Origin: Larimichthys crocea
Lineage: Eukaryota > Chordata > Actinopteri > Sciaenidae
Reading direction: 5' to 3'
Assembly (NCBI RefSeq): GCF_000972845.2
Contig: NC_040032.1
Coordinates: 2,003,073-2,067,072, forward strand
DNA: 64,000 nt
Both the position numbers and the translations under genes were made by a program. Below the pieces are notes generated by a model, which was not told the origin of the DNA, did not search any database, and saw only the letters and a list, made by a program, of their open reading frames with translations. This document shows positions 12,801 to 25,900 of this stretch, piece by piece (the first letter of the stretch is position 1; every line of letters starts with the position of its first letter).

Positions 12801-15800
12801 TACTCTGAGCCAACATGCAACAAACAGCTCTATGAGCTAGACTAAAGGGACGTGGCTCTGGAGGCAGCAGCAATTGCAGTTAGTTGTTTGCTTGCTGTAC
12901 TGTTACATTGAATTCCAGCCACACAGGCTTGCAAAGACATGAAGCTGACAATTATGATAACAGAAGATTCTTTGCTATTATATGACATGAATAACAAGCT
13001 TTGTATTGAATTCTATGTCATTATGATACATCTCTTCCCTTCCCCGTGTGTGTTATCCTCACAAAACCGAGCTGAAGCTACACAAAATCTCATGTTTCAG
13101 TGGATGTCAGATCACTCCAGATAATTGACATGTAATAAACCAACAGGTGATACTGAAATGCAAAACAATGTAGGTTAAAGATGATAATCTGATTCCGGAC
13201 TATGCTTTTTCAAAAAGAAATCCTCACGGGGAAAAACATCTATCAAGCCGGAGTTCTCCATCAGCTTTCATTTAATCTCGGTGTAATTCCGCAGTTGACG
13301 GATGTGTTTGCTGATGTTGCCGTGTGAGGCAATGCAGAGACTTTTTACCCCAGGCTGCTGAAGCTGTTTGACACAGCACACTCTAGTACAGCACATGAAC
13401 TCTATGCTGAGGACATCTGCTGTGAGAGCACCATTTTGCTGCTACGTCTAAAGCAACGTGTGCTAGCAGCAAATGCTATTTGCCTAAAGTTGGTCTTGAC
13501 ATTTTCGGGGTGGCTACTCTCGAGTGTCTGTTACTGAGGTCTTGAACAAGTCCTCAGCTGTTTTCAAAGCTTGGCATGTGCTCCACACCAACATTCATAT
13601 ATGTGCTGTGAATGACAGGAAATAATTTACATTTTTGCTAAGTGGAATTTTGTCTTGTTGGTTCATGTATGGCCTACGATAGGAGAAATCCTATCCTATC
13701 ATGTCTGATTCGTCTGGAATACATAATGAGAATAAGAACATGAGAGACTAAAGTTTGAGCTTCAGCTGATCTGATCCCTTCTGGTGACGTCCCTCAAAAA
13801 ACATTTTCTTTTATCAGATGAGTCAGTGCACCACACATTCAGTCATTTGTCATGCCTATTATTTAATGCTAATCGTTCAGGCTTTCCATCCATCAGCTCT
13901 GATAGAATCATACATGCTTGTGTTTACAGCTGATTGCACCATTAGTAAGTCAGCTAAAGGTAAGGGTTTTAGTAACTGTTTTGCCATTAGACTCTGTTGT
14001 GACATGCAGCTGGCTTTTACGCAAATCACCATCCACAAAGCATCTGAAATGAACCACCTACTTGTTATCAAACTTATTATCAAGTTGTATTCTCAAAGTG
14101 CACATGCAATACACTGCCAGTTAATGGCCACGCAATATCACATGCAGACCAAGCACAATAACAGACTCTACTATCTACTATCTAACTATGCCAGCTTGTG
14201 AATTAATCATCAGAGGGGGCACAGACACAACTATTAGACAATTACAGCAGATTAATGCAATATCTCTACACTCAGCATGCACACATGACACAAGGACAGT
14301 CTTGACAGAGTGACAGAAGAGGAAATTGACATACGGTAGAAACTGGCCATAACGTAGGTTTGACAGCGATCACCAGTAAAGTCATTTGGACACCTAATGG
14401 GAAGAAACAAAGCCACAAAAAGAGAGGGAGGAGGAGGAGGAGGGTGGTGGATGAGTGAGAAAGAGAAAGAAAACAGAACGAGAGTGAGAGGGCAAGGGTG
14501 GAGTAGAAAAAGGAGAGTATGCATCAGAAAAAAGTCAAGAGAGAAAGAGAGAGAGAGGGAGAGAGAGGGGGGAGGGAGGGAGGGAGGCAGAGAGACACAG
14601 AATTAGAACAACAGCACAACTACAGACAGCAGAAGCAGAGTGTTCCCATGGATGACACCATCGTGTAGATGGTGTAGTGCACAGCTCATTGCGTGTTGAC
14701 CTGAGAAGGAGAAAGAGGAGGAGAAAGGGGAAGAGAACTCGAGGTGGGGGGGGGTAGAGGGCAGCAGGAGCCAACAGAGGTAATCCAGTGCCAACTGTGT
14801 CTCTGTTCTCAGCTGCTCATATTAAGTGAACATACTTTTAAAAGGATTGGGCATGTACAACCGCAGTGGCTCAGTCTGTAAGCATCGAGGCCCGAAGTAT
14901 CCATCCGGACATCTGGGAAGGAGCAGACAAGTGTTATGAAAAGGAAACACACATTAAGTGAGGTGCACAGTAAATATTACTGTGACCTTTAACAATATGT
15001 TGTCACAGTGGAGCCATATGGATAAAGCCAAAAAAAAAAAAAACAGGAGACCTTGTCGCTTCCAAAGGTGAGCCATGTGTTAATGTGTTCATTGACACAC
15101 CAAACACACAAAAAACATTAGTGATGACACTTACTCACATTCCCATTAAAAACAGATCAATAATAATAATGATGAACTCGGTCACTGAAAAGGAAACAAT
15201 AGAAACGATAAAAACTGGGAAGGGATCAGCAGTACTACCATATAAAAATATAATATAATAATAAAAAATGCATGTAATATACACTTCAGGGGCTTCAACG
15301 AGGCCCACACTCTTTATGACCTCAGTATGTACTTTGGGGGATGATAGAAGAATGTCCATGAGTACATGGACTAAAAAGTGGAATGTATCCGGGGAAAAAT
15401 CGTGCACTGCTTTGTCGGTGATCAATAAATCAGCCCTAGGAAGCCTGAGCAGCAACAGTAATATTGGTCTCTTCTTTTGGTGCCTGTTGGGAGCCTGGAA
15501 CTGTGTCCATAACCTACAAATATCATAGTTATATGACGGTTACAGAATATGGAGATACAATGGAGGGGCAAAACTGGACTACTCTCTTTACTTGTGGTTT
15601 GAAATATAAGTCAATAAATCTGCAATCTGCATCTCTGACATAGGGGGTTATATTTTTTCAATCAACACAGACTACTGTGTTACCATCAAGTGTGTTGGAC
15701 CAAACCATATTTCCTGATTATAACCCCATTAGGATGAGCAGCCAGCTTTTTAGGGGCACCAACATTCCACTCACAGTCACAACTAGACCACCAGTCCAAC

Positions 15801-18800
15801 AAAGGTCATTGCTCATGATTTACTGGTTTCACACAATGCCTCCCAGGAGCACCATAACATTCAGTGTTAAATTACTTATCCTGAGTGATGGTGTTTAACT
15901 GGGGGATATCCCCATCTAGACCAAGGAAACTTGGCTGAAGGATGAAAGAAATAAACTGTCACTACAGGTATAAAAATCAGATGAGTGTGCAAATATCCAC
16001 CGTGGTGCAGCTGCAAAGTCTATTATGACTCTTTTATCTTTAGTTGAAAAAAAAGGGGAAATAAATCATTGTCATTACGCATTATAATTTGAACAAAAAT
16101 AAACATTTATGAGGCCAGAAAATGAATGTTTTACCATGTGTTACCCTACGTGTCCTTTACATACTCTATATGCATTAGACTTATGAAAACCGTCCCCCTC
16201 TCTAAGTCCCACACAGAGCTGATTGGGTTTCACCTTTTTGATAATTCTGCTTTTGTTCTGCTGAAGAAAGAAATAATTAAAACGAAGATGGTTAATGTAC
16301 TTTTATAATTTTTTATAAATCTGAAACCTTCGCTCAATCAATTAGTCAATTGCCAGAAAATTAATCTGCAACTCCAATGTGAGATTGCCTTTGCTCTGTT
16401 CTCTATCACTGTAGACTGAATATCTCAGGCTTTTAGACTGCTCCTCAGACAGACAAACAATCAAACTAAAAACACTGACGAGGGCTTTAGGAGACTCTTT
16501 CACTTTTGAAAAATGATGATTCAATTGACTGAGAAAGAAACTAAACTCATATTCAAGAAATTAGGTAATGAATATAATACTGAATATAATAAGACATTAA
16601 TAAGGACCCTCTATACTATTGCCACACCATGTTGACAGAACTAGATTGACATATGTTATGGTATATGTCAGAAGAGATAAGAAAAATCTTACAAGAAGAT
16701 TGTGTTCATTCTTATTATCAAACTCAAAAGCAAACTTAATCGAGAAATTATATTTTAGATTTGGCTGAAAAAAAGACATCTATATTGTTTCATAATGACA
16801 ATTCAAAAGAGGCAAATGTCCTTTTTTGTAAAGGAAACCATCAGTGAGTTACTTACTTTGGGTCATTTATTAACCTTTCCTCTCTCCAAAACAAAGTTTA
16901 AACCTCAAAGTGAAGGAGCCGGACATAAAAGTAGGGCTAGCTGTCTGCAGGACTTGTTTAGCCAGTGAGTAATACCCACTGAAGCCTGGCCTATATTGAA
17001 TGAGATGGCTGTGGGGCAACAAATCCCTGCAGGCCTTCACTGCATTATCCAACTTTTCTGGACCCATGCCCCAGCTGTGAGTGAATTAGCTGCAGCAATT
17101 GAGTTATTGCTACCTCCAATTTGTACACAGTGTATTGAACGGCTGTTGCAGCCATGTCCTCATTGCTTATCAAGCATTCCTCCTTAGGCCAACTGGGCAC
17201 AGGAGCCTTACCAATGTTTTAGCTCTGTATAGCCAAAGGACCTATGCTATGATGACATTTGGCCGAACAAAAAAGCGAATATTGTCTTGATTAACTGATG
17301 TATCTTTTGGTCCATAAAGTGTATATATTTTAAAATGTCCAACACAATTTTCCAGAAGTGGACAAATTCAAAGATATTCAGTTTCAATTCTCATTTGAAA
17401 AGCATTATTGTTAAAAAAAAATGTCAACATTGAATTGATTATCACGATGGCTGCCTACGAACTTCATGACCCATAGAAAAAACTGTTTATTTGAATCTCC
17501 TCCTGAAGATTGTGCCAAATGATGTTCCTCGACCTCAACCTCAAATACAAACTAAAACCTAAACATCAAAGAAAAAAAAAGGTTGTTTCTTCGATAATGT
17601 CAACCTGTTTTCTTCCTGAAAAGCTGAGATACATGGTTCTTTCAGGACACTTTACACATGTGTCTTAATCCCCTCTTCCAAGGACCTCAAATGTAAGCAA
17701 TGATTCTATTTACCTCACTGGGGGCCTCTAACAGGAATAAATATTTGCTCACTACTAAACCAGTGACTCATGACATTTTGAAAGGGCTTTTAATGTGCAA
17801 GCCCCCTTGTACACTAAACATGACTTAAAAGGATGAGCGCACCGCCGCCTCACTCCATTATTAGTGTTAAAATACACAACAGGTGGGTAGTTAGGCAGAC
17901 TGGCAACATTTCCCTGTGATGTGTTGCTGCTGCTGCTGCTGCTGCTGCTGGGAAAAAGAACAGAAATCAAGCACTATCAGAAAAATAAACAGCAGGACCA
18001 AAAAATTGTAGTTAAGATGTATAAGAATATTACAGAGCAAAATCATCATGAAAAAACTTTACACAAAGACTGCGGGAATCTCTAAAGGAAGAAAGGTTAG
18101 CAATATGTTTTATTTTTATTTTACAAGGAAACAAAGGAGATAACTCACTTGCAAGAGAGCTGATTTATACCATGTATGAAGTAACAGTCGCCGCCATTCA
18201 CACAGTAGGCCTTCTCTGTGTCGTTGCATCTTCTGGCGTGGCCTGAGCCTTGAGGTGGGGATGCTGTGAAAAAAGGGAGAAAACAAAAAAATGACCATCA
18301 GTTATATTCATCTTATCACAACTGATTATTTTTATTGCAGCAGTAAGATGACTAAATGATTTAAAATGAAATAAGGAGGATAGAATCATGATACATGACC
18401 ACACTCAGGATTATCATTTAATATCAATTTGGTTGTTATTTTTATCAGTAGTAGGATAGTGTCACATCTTAACAGTTCTCAGCTTTGCTCATATTATACA
18501 CTTGTGTTTCCACGAGAACTCTTTAGAGTTCTCAGTCCACAAATGTAATTGTGTCCCTAAGCAGTGTTGACACTATCTCAAGAAGTTCTATGAGCAAAGA
18601 TAAATATTTCCCTGAAATAGCGTAGGAGTAGTTTATGTGTTGACTAAGGTTCTTGGAATGGCCCAAAATGTCATGTATCTGCACTTAATCCTCCTGGCTG
18701 AATAAATATGATATATTTGAGATGAAGTTTGCATATGAAGATGAAAGCAGGGATGTTTCGAAGGAAGGGAAGTGCTGAGTGGGATGCACCGTGGCAGGAT

Positions 18801-19819
18801 TGGGCTTGAGAAGGGAGGAGCGCGCTTGGCATGTCACAGATGTTGATACGTGATTGCAAGCGTGTACCTGCTGTCAGATACTATTATCGCCTTCACAAAA
18901 TGTGACACTTTGTTGGTAGGAATACAGAAGTTTTCATTTGGAAGACCTTTACAACTCCAATACATCAGCTTCAGCAGTCATGCTATGTCGAAGTGTTGTG
19001 ACAAGAAATTGCACCAGGATTTGTATCAGCTGGACTGCACTGACTCTGACATATAGTAGGCTGTTTGGCACCAGGACTAGATTTCACAACTCCCATTTGT
19101 TACACTGTTGGAGAGGCAGTTTGACAGTGCGCTGCACGGAGAAGTGTGAGCTGCCTTATTCGAAAGCACACTTCTACTTTAGCTAAAACAACAGAGGTCC
19201 CATGTCAGTTAGCGTATAACAAAGCACATGGATGACTTCAGCATGTTCAGAAATAGAGTTTATTACAAAAATGGGATTTCATCACTCTGCAAAAAACATA
19301 CATACCAACTAAACATATAAATCTTCAGCTGCTATAGTCTGATGATATGTGCTGATATGAGTTGTGATTTATAGCGATGTGATTCATTTTCATTTGAGTT
19401 AAAAAGATTGTGCATCTGGGCTAGAGTCATAAGCTGTCACATCACTGTTCTGCTGTTTTAAAAGACACCACAGTACCCAATCGCTGTCACTGAAGATTTT
19501 CCAAAAACATTTTTAGCTTCACCAGTTAATCAGGACTATCTCATCTTTACACCTGACCTCTCACCTGGACTTCTGGTGTGTAAAACGCTTCGTAAAAAAA
19601 GATCAGACAATGCCGTTAGGGGGAAGGAACCTGAAAACATTGTAAAAAAAACACTCAAAATAGAAGCCTTGTGCAGCCTTTGACCATAAAATGTGAGAAA
19701 CAAAAGACGGCAAAAACAGGCTGCATGAATCTCTATCTGGGGCAGCAGCCAATCCCATAATGCGCTGTGGCAGGGAGGGGAACGTCCTGGACAAATCATC
19801 AATCCTCTGCAGGGTGGGC

Positions 19820-19905
<86 letters not shown>

Positions 19906-22900
19906 GCGCGTATACACACACATAATCTCCAGTCCACCTGGCTTACATGTGGGTGGACTGTGGGTGGGAAACAGATGACCCGAAGAAGAACCCACACGAG
20001 GAGGTGGAGAACATGTCAATTCACACAGTAAGGATCAAAACCGGACAAGTTCTGCTGTCAAAGTTTATTTGGCTACTGCTCATAACCAAATCTGTCTCAC
20101 TGCACTTATGCTTTTTCTCACCATTTTAAGACAGAAAGATAACTTGTATACTGTTTTATCTGCAGTCAGAGCTACAGACTTGGTTTTAGAGCCAAACAGC
20201 TGTATCTCTATTTTAAAGAAAAGATGTAGTCTGTCCCATTCACTTGTAATCTTCCTAAATCTTCTCAAATAAAAAGATTAAGTAGCTCTACAAGCAATAT
20301 TAAAAACAAGGGTATTGCGCAAGGGCTTTAAAGTCAGACTTCCTGAAATGTCTTGCAGAAACACCTCTAATGTACCTGCGTGATGTTAACAACTTTGGTT
20401 TAATGCCAACAATATGTCAATTAGACTTTTATATATGAAATATGCCAAAGAATTTCATTACTTTGACAAAGTGATAATAACAGTTCTAAATGTATGATCA
20501 TTTCAACTCAGTTCGAGTCAACTAACAGCTGCAACTAGCTTGCGGTGGCTTCAAAGATGGCATCCATCCCGATACTAACAAAAACAATCCATTTGAAAAC
20601 AGTTATTGGCCCGCAGTCATCAACTGACATCCAAACTATGATGTTGCACAGAGTGTCCCAACTTTCTTCTCCTCTCCTTTAACCCTTTTCTCCGCTGCCC
20701 TCCCTTCTTTCTATTGTGTCTTCCAATTACTCCTGCAGAGTGAGAAAAGAAAATGTTCTGCCTTCAGGAGGTCTTGTATGAACTTAGTTCTTGTGCCAAG
20801 CTTGGAAATACTTCATATGTACAGAATTAATACATCAACTCTGATCTGTGAAGTAAATGCAATCAAATACTAATCATACTCGTCTCATTTGTAGCTAGAC
20901 AAGTAGAGATTCAACAGTTGTTATTATTTTGTCATTAGTTTTTTGTTTAATGTACGGCTGCTTTGATTCAAACAGCTGGAGGACAAAGCACAGAGCATCT
21001 ATAAATCACATACATGCACCCACTTCAGATTTTATAATAAACCTATAAAACTTGACAAAAGTATGTAAAAAGCTGCTGAGCAGCAGTAAAATATCCAGAC
21101 AAGACCTTGAGATGCCACAGACCGAATGCTTCTCGTCTCCACCTGCAGCCAGCGGTAGCGCCAGGTCCGATAAATACTGCAGCTAACCAGAACAACCCAG
21201 ATTTCAGGATGGAGATTTCAAAAAACGTCTACATGTGTTACTATGAGATGAAGCAGCAACCAATTAGTTTGCTGATAATTCCATCAGTAGATAACAATAT
21301 CAGTATTGTGCAACTCTAGCTCCTGGAAATGATGTGTATATATATTGCGAGTGTCAAAAGTTTCTTTGAGAGTAAGATGTGTTTATAAACAGAAAACAGA
21401 CAAACCACAGGATTCAGGATACAAGTTCTGGTCTTTATTTGAATCTCCTCCTGAAGATTGTGCCAAATGATGAACACGTCCTCTCATAAATGTAGCACTT
21501 CCTACGCAGAAACATGTGTCGAATCCACATGGTGCAGCTGAAGCTTAAAACTTATAAAAACTTGGATTCAAGACTTATCCATTGTTGACTGGATTTTAGC
21601 ACCATCCAAATGCTTCCTCCAATATCCTTGTTCAGAAAAAACATTATTGTGTAATAAGTTGAAAGGCCATTCACTGACTGATCAATCTAATTTGTTCTCT
21701 CTGGGTCTCACCACAAACCACAAAAACTAGAAGAACGACTCACAGCAGACAGTTGCTGAAAGTAGTTTTCTCACATACTGGAAAACCCATACAAGGAGAA
21801 GTACATACGGACCCCGTCCCAGTGACAACAACAGTGTTCTCGTTCTGAGGTGATCTCGTTCGGCCAGTACAGTGTTTACTCAAGCTGCGCCACATGTTTA
21901 CTTGAGATTAAAACTAATGACAAGGCCTAAAAATTTATTGACATGGTTAGAGATACACATACAAACAACAGAGGAGCAAGTCATTTAGCGCTGCATGCGG
22001 ATGAAAAAAAAACTGGTGTGGTTGTAGTGCAGCTTGTAAGTGTAGACTTAGTGGTTATTTTATATATATATATATATACTCTTGCCTGTGTTATTTGAGA
22101 TGGGTCATATTGCTCAGTATATGTTTTTTTGAGTCATTAAAAGTCATTCTGTTGGTTTAAAATATTTGATTTCATTGTTTTTATATCAGTCCTCTGTTGC
22201 CTGGGGAGGAACCTTTGCTCACATACTGCGAAGCAGCATAACTGATGTGATGACATGAGGTTTATATATATCACTCTGCTTTTGTATTATATTATATTAT
22301 GTAGTGTTGAATTTGAATAGCTGATCTGAGGGACACTTTACAATCGTCCAGTGAGGCTGCTGTGAACAGACCACAGCAGTTTCCGTTGACAGTTGGTATA
22401 GTAACATGTGTAGCGAATGCTGTATGTGTTCATCATTGCCATGCAGCGCAGCTGTTCAGGCAAGTTAAAGCGGCAGCATATTTTCATGCGTACAAAGAAA
22501 GTACACTGCACTGTCATGAGTTAGTGATATACAAGCTGAAAGCCGCAGTGTTACTCGTATCATGTATTTTACAGACCAATCAATATTTGTCACTCGAGAG
22601 CTCATGTGTTCCACATGCTCCAGTTAGTCCTGCCAACCGCAGGATTGTTTTCTCTATTTAGTGTTCGAAGTGATAATTAAGGGAAGGGCAGCGGCGAGCA
22701 GCACGCAAACACACACAGAAACAACAAAAAAGAAGCTTTGTCTTATTTGAAAATTAACAGTTTTGTTCCAACTCTTTGTTTGTGCTTCTGTTATATTGGT
22801 TGTCATCCTCTATGCAGACACAGCACTTAATCTGCATCGATCCTCAAGAGAAAAGATGGTAATGCTGAGGCTATAAATGTCTGATAAAGGAGAGCCTTGT

Positions 22901-25900
22901 CATAGCAATTTGGCTTCTTACTCGTCTTGCATTACAGTGACAATGCATTTAATCACTGAGAACAGAGCATTCGAGGCAGACAACAGACATGTCAAGAGTT
23001 TCTATGTAAAAGATCCACAAGACTCCATAAATATCGCAGAGCACAAACCCCCACATCACAAAAAGGAGTTCAGGTGTTTTCGTTATGGTTGACTTTGCTT
23101 GGCTGGTTGGATGTCGGACAAGACAAGACAAATTCCTTTAACCAAAGGAGGAAATCGGCCTAAACAGACTTCATTTATCTGCACTCATGTGGCCGGGGTT
23201 TAGTTAAGTTTGCTTGGTTTTTTAACCTCAGGTTTCAACTTTCCACGGTTCTTTAGCCCAGGGGCTTAATCTGAGTTGGAGTTGACGAGAGGTTTCCTCT
23301 AGGTTAGCAAGAACCACAGTGTTTAGCCATCAGCCCTTGCCACTGACTTTGATTAATCCTTCATGGCCCAAGAACTGAAAAGAAAAGCTGGGGGTGCAAG
23401 CAGGACCATCTGGAAACCTTCATAAACATGCCTGTCTTTCCACGCTCTCTAAAGGATTCTAGGAAAATCGTAAAAATGAAAAGAGAGGTCCCCATAGCAC
23501 AGCTTTTTCCTCTTGAGGCACCCCGTGCATATGCAGCAAACAGAAAAGCACTCACGCTGAATCCTAGCCCTGCACTGCACCTCACAACCCAACCCAAAAT
23601 GTTGAATTGTGTAATGAAATACATTTTCAATTACCCTGCCTATGGTGCAGAGTTATATACATGTCCCCCTAATTTATGACAAATGTTGATAATTTACTGC
23701 AGCTTGGTTTAATCTTTTTCACTTCTGCACTGCAATTGAACAGAAAGTCATCTCAAAAACACAAGACAGAGTCAGATTCTGCACAGGGAGAAAGCCAAGG
23801 CAGTTATTCAACCAGCAGTGGATCAGTTCCATCTGGAGTTTGTTATGGCTTTGTGTTTTCACTCTTAAAAGCAACGTTATCAGGATAAAAAGTATACATT
23901 ATGCAGCCTATTAGGGAGTATATAATAAACTTAAACTTAAACTTAAACTATGTCAGTGAGCGAGAACAGCGTGCAGACCGGGTCGATCGCTGACAGTACT
24001 ACATTTCTGCACTGAGGCAGGCAACGGGACATGAAGCACCAAAAATTAAAAGCCATAACGTTAAATTAAAAAAACGTTGAACTTGTACATGCAAAACTCT
24101 TCTATGTTTGGCACACACAACAATCAAATAAATATATGTATATATATATAAACTAGACAAAGTGCTAGCTGGGCAGCAGGTGGCACTATACTGCAATACC
24201 ACACAGTGTCTTTAACTTAATCAGACATGTAAATCATCACAATTCAGACAAATATTTAACTCGATTCTTAAAAATCGCTCAGATGGGAAACTCATAAATG
24301 TCTTTAGGAAAGAAAAAAGGCCATGGTATCTGTAATAGCGCTGCCACACAGACATACTTCTCCCTCCCCCCGACTTCTGGCAGGGAATGTCTGACATGTC
24401 TCCTGTTACAGCTGGGACCAAGATCTTTTATCTCTATACTAGAGCCCAATTCATATTGCATGCATTCTTCCTACACTGATGTGGACTGAATTATGTTCCT
24501 TTTTGTAATTCTGAAAGGACTGGCTATTGTAGCTGGATCAGATAAATAAGGTAAACAGATAAGATCATATTGGTGAATGTGGTTTTGGTTCAGTATAAAG
24601 TTGTTGACAGCAATATCTGATGTGGTGAAAGAAGATTTTCAGTGACGGTTAAGATGATGCATTCATGAAAGAAAAGAAAAAAGGACTTTGTGTGGTGTTT
24701 TTTTATGCTATTTATGTTGTGGGAGTTCTGGTATTGAATAGTGGTATTACAGTTTCAATAGAGAGTGGAGCCGGAGACAAATTACACCAATAACAAAGTA
24801 CTTTGCTTGCAGACATTGCATTGCTACGAGGAAATCTGCTACATTTAGACATTTGCAAATACAGACAAACTTAAAAAAGATGATATGAATAGAAATGGAA
24901 TGTCTTGAAAAAAAAGTTCATTGACAGGATCTTAAGTTGGAAAATATTTCAGCTTGCCAAAGCCAACAAAAAACAAGCACGCACCTACTTCCACACACAC
25001 AATATGGGCACACCCAACCAGTGGCAGCATCCAGCATCTGTGTCTTCAAGCAATTTGTAGAGAGTTCAAAGTGAGCAAAAAAGATTTCATGTCAAATACC
25101 CAAGGAGGAATTAAATTACTATTTGCTGTAGGTAGGACGCACCAAAGAATCCATTATGAATGAGAGTGCACTCAAAGCTTTTTTTCAATAGAAAATTATC
25201 CACAATTCAAACACCTTCAGTATGAAACAGGAATGTTTAGAAATGAACAAAATGGAGCCTGCCAACATTAATCTACCACCCACTCTCAAGCAAGGCTACC
25301 ACAGGCACAACCAGTGTGTCTTCTTTTATATTCTTGTCTCCTATCACCATTTTTCAGTCACATAGCTGATATGCCTGGTCTTGCCTGCCTCAATCGTCTC
25401 AGCACTGAAGTGAAATCAAAGAGCAACCCAGTGTGTGCGATTGCACAACAGCTGCTCATGCACTGCAGAAGCAAAGTGCACTTAGGAAGGGCAGGGTATG
25501 GTGCGGGCGCATAAACGGGTGCTGGTATGGCCACTGGCGAGCACCAGAAGGTGTGCAGTTGGCAACAAAGCGACACATGTTGTGTTCCACGGCGCAGTTC
25601 CAGACAGGGCTGAGCCTTTTCAGATGCAGCCAGGGCTCAGTGTGGAGTCTTCAGGATGACTGTTGCTTTCATTTTCACACTCTGACCTGAGAAAATATTG
25701 TTTACTGCATCCTCCTGCTTGCATCTTGCATCACAACTGGTAGGTATGGCCACTACAGTCACGGAGGAGCAGCTAAAGGACACCAGAACACCAGAAGACT
25801 TTCAGTGACGCTGTCAATTTAATCCTCGGGCAGTGCTTTACCTGATTGTGTCAAGTGATTTATTACACAGAACCATCTGGAAAGTCATGGTGGTGATTGG

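Larger units (their letters stand above)
14913..18148 (-). other. nrg2 intron within the EGF domain
   Basis: A 3.2-kb intron between the EGF first half and the alpha exon. It contains a CTG repeat (17925-17950) and the first copy of a 39-nt repeated sequence (17486-17524). No further exon is recognised. Confidence 0.75.

Noticed and set aside
13678..13695. Seven-base hairpin with GAAA loop
   Set aside because: It is too short to be distinguished from chance in 64 kb of AT-rich DNA.
19536..19997. Minus-strand 153-residue frame with long Cys-Val runs
   Set aside because: It is a translation of the (AC)n microsatellite.
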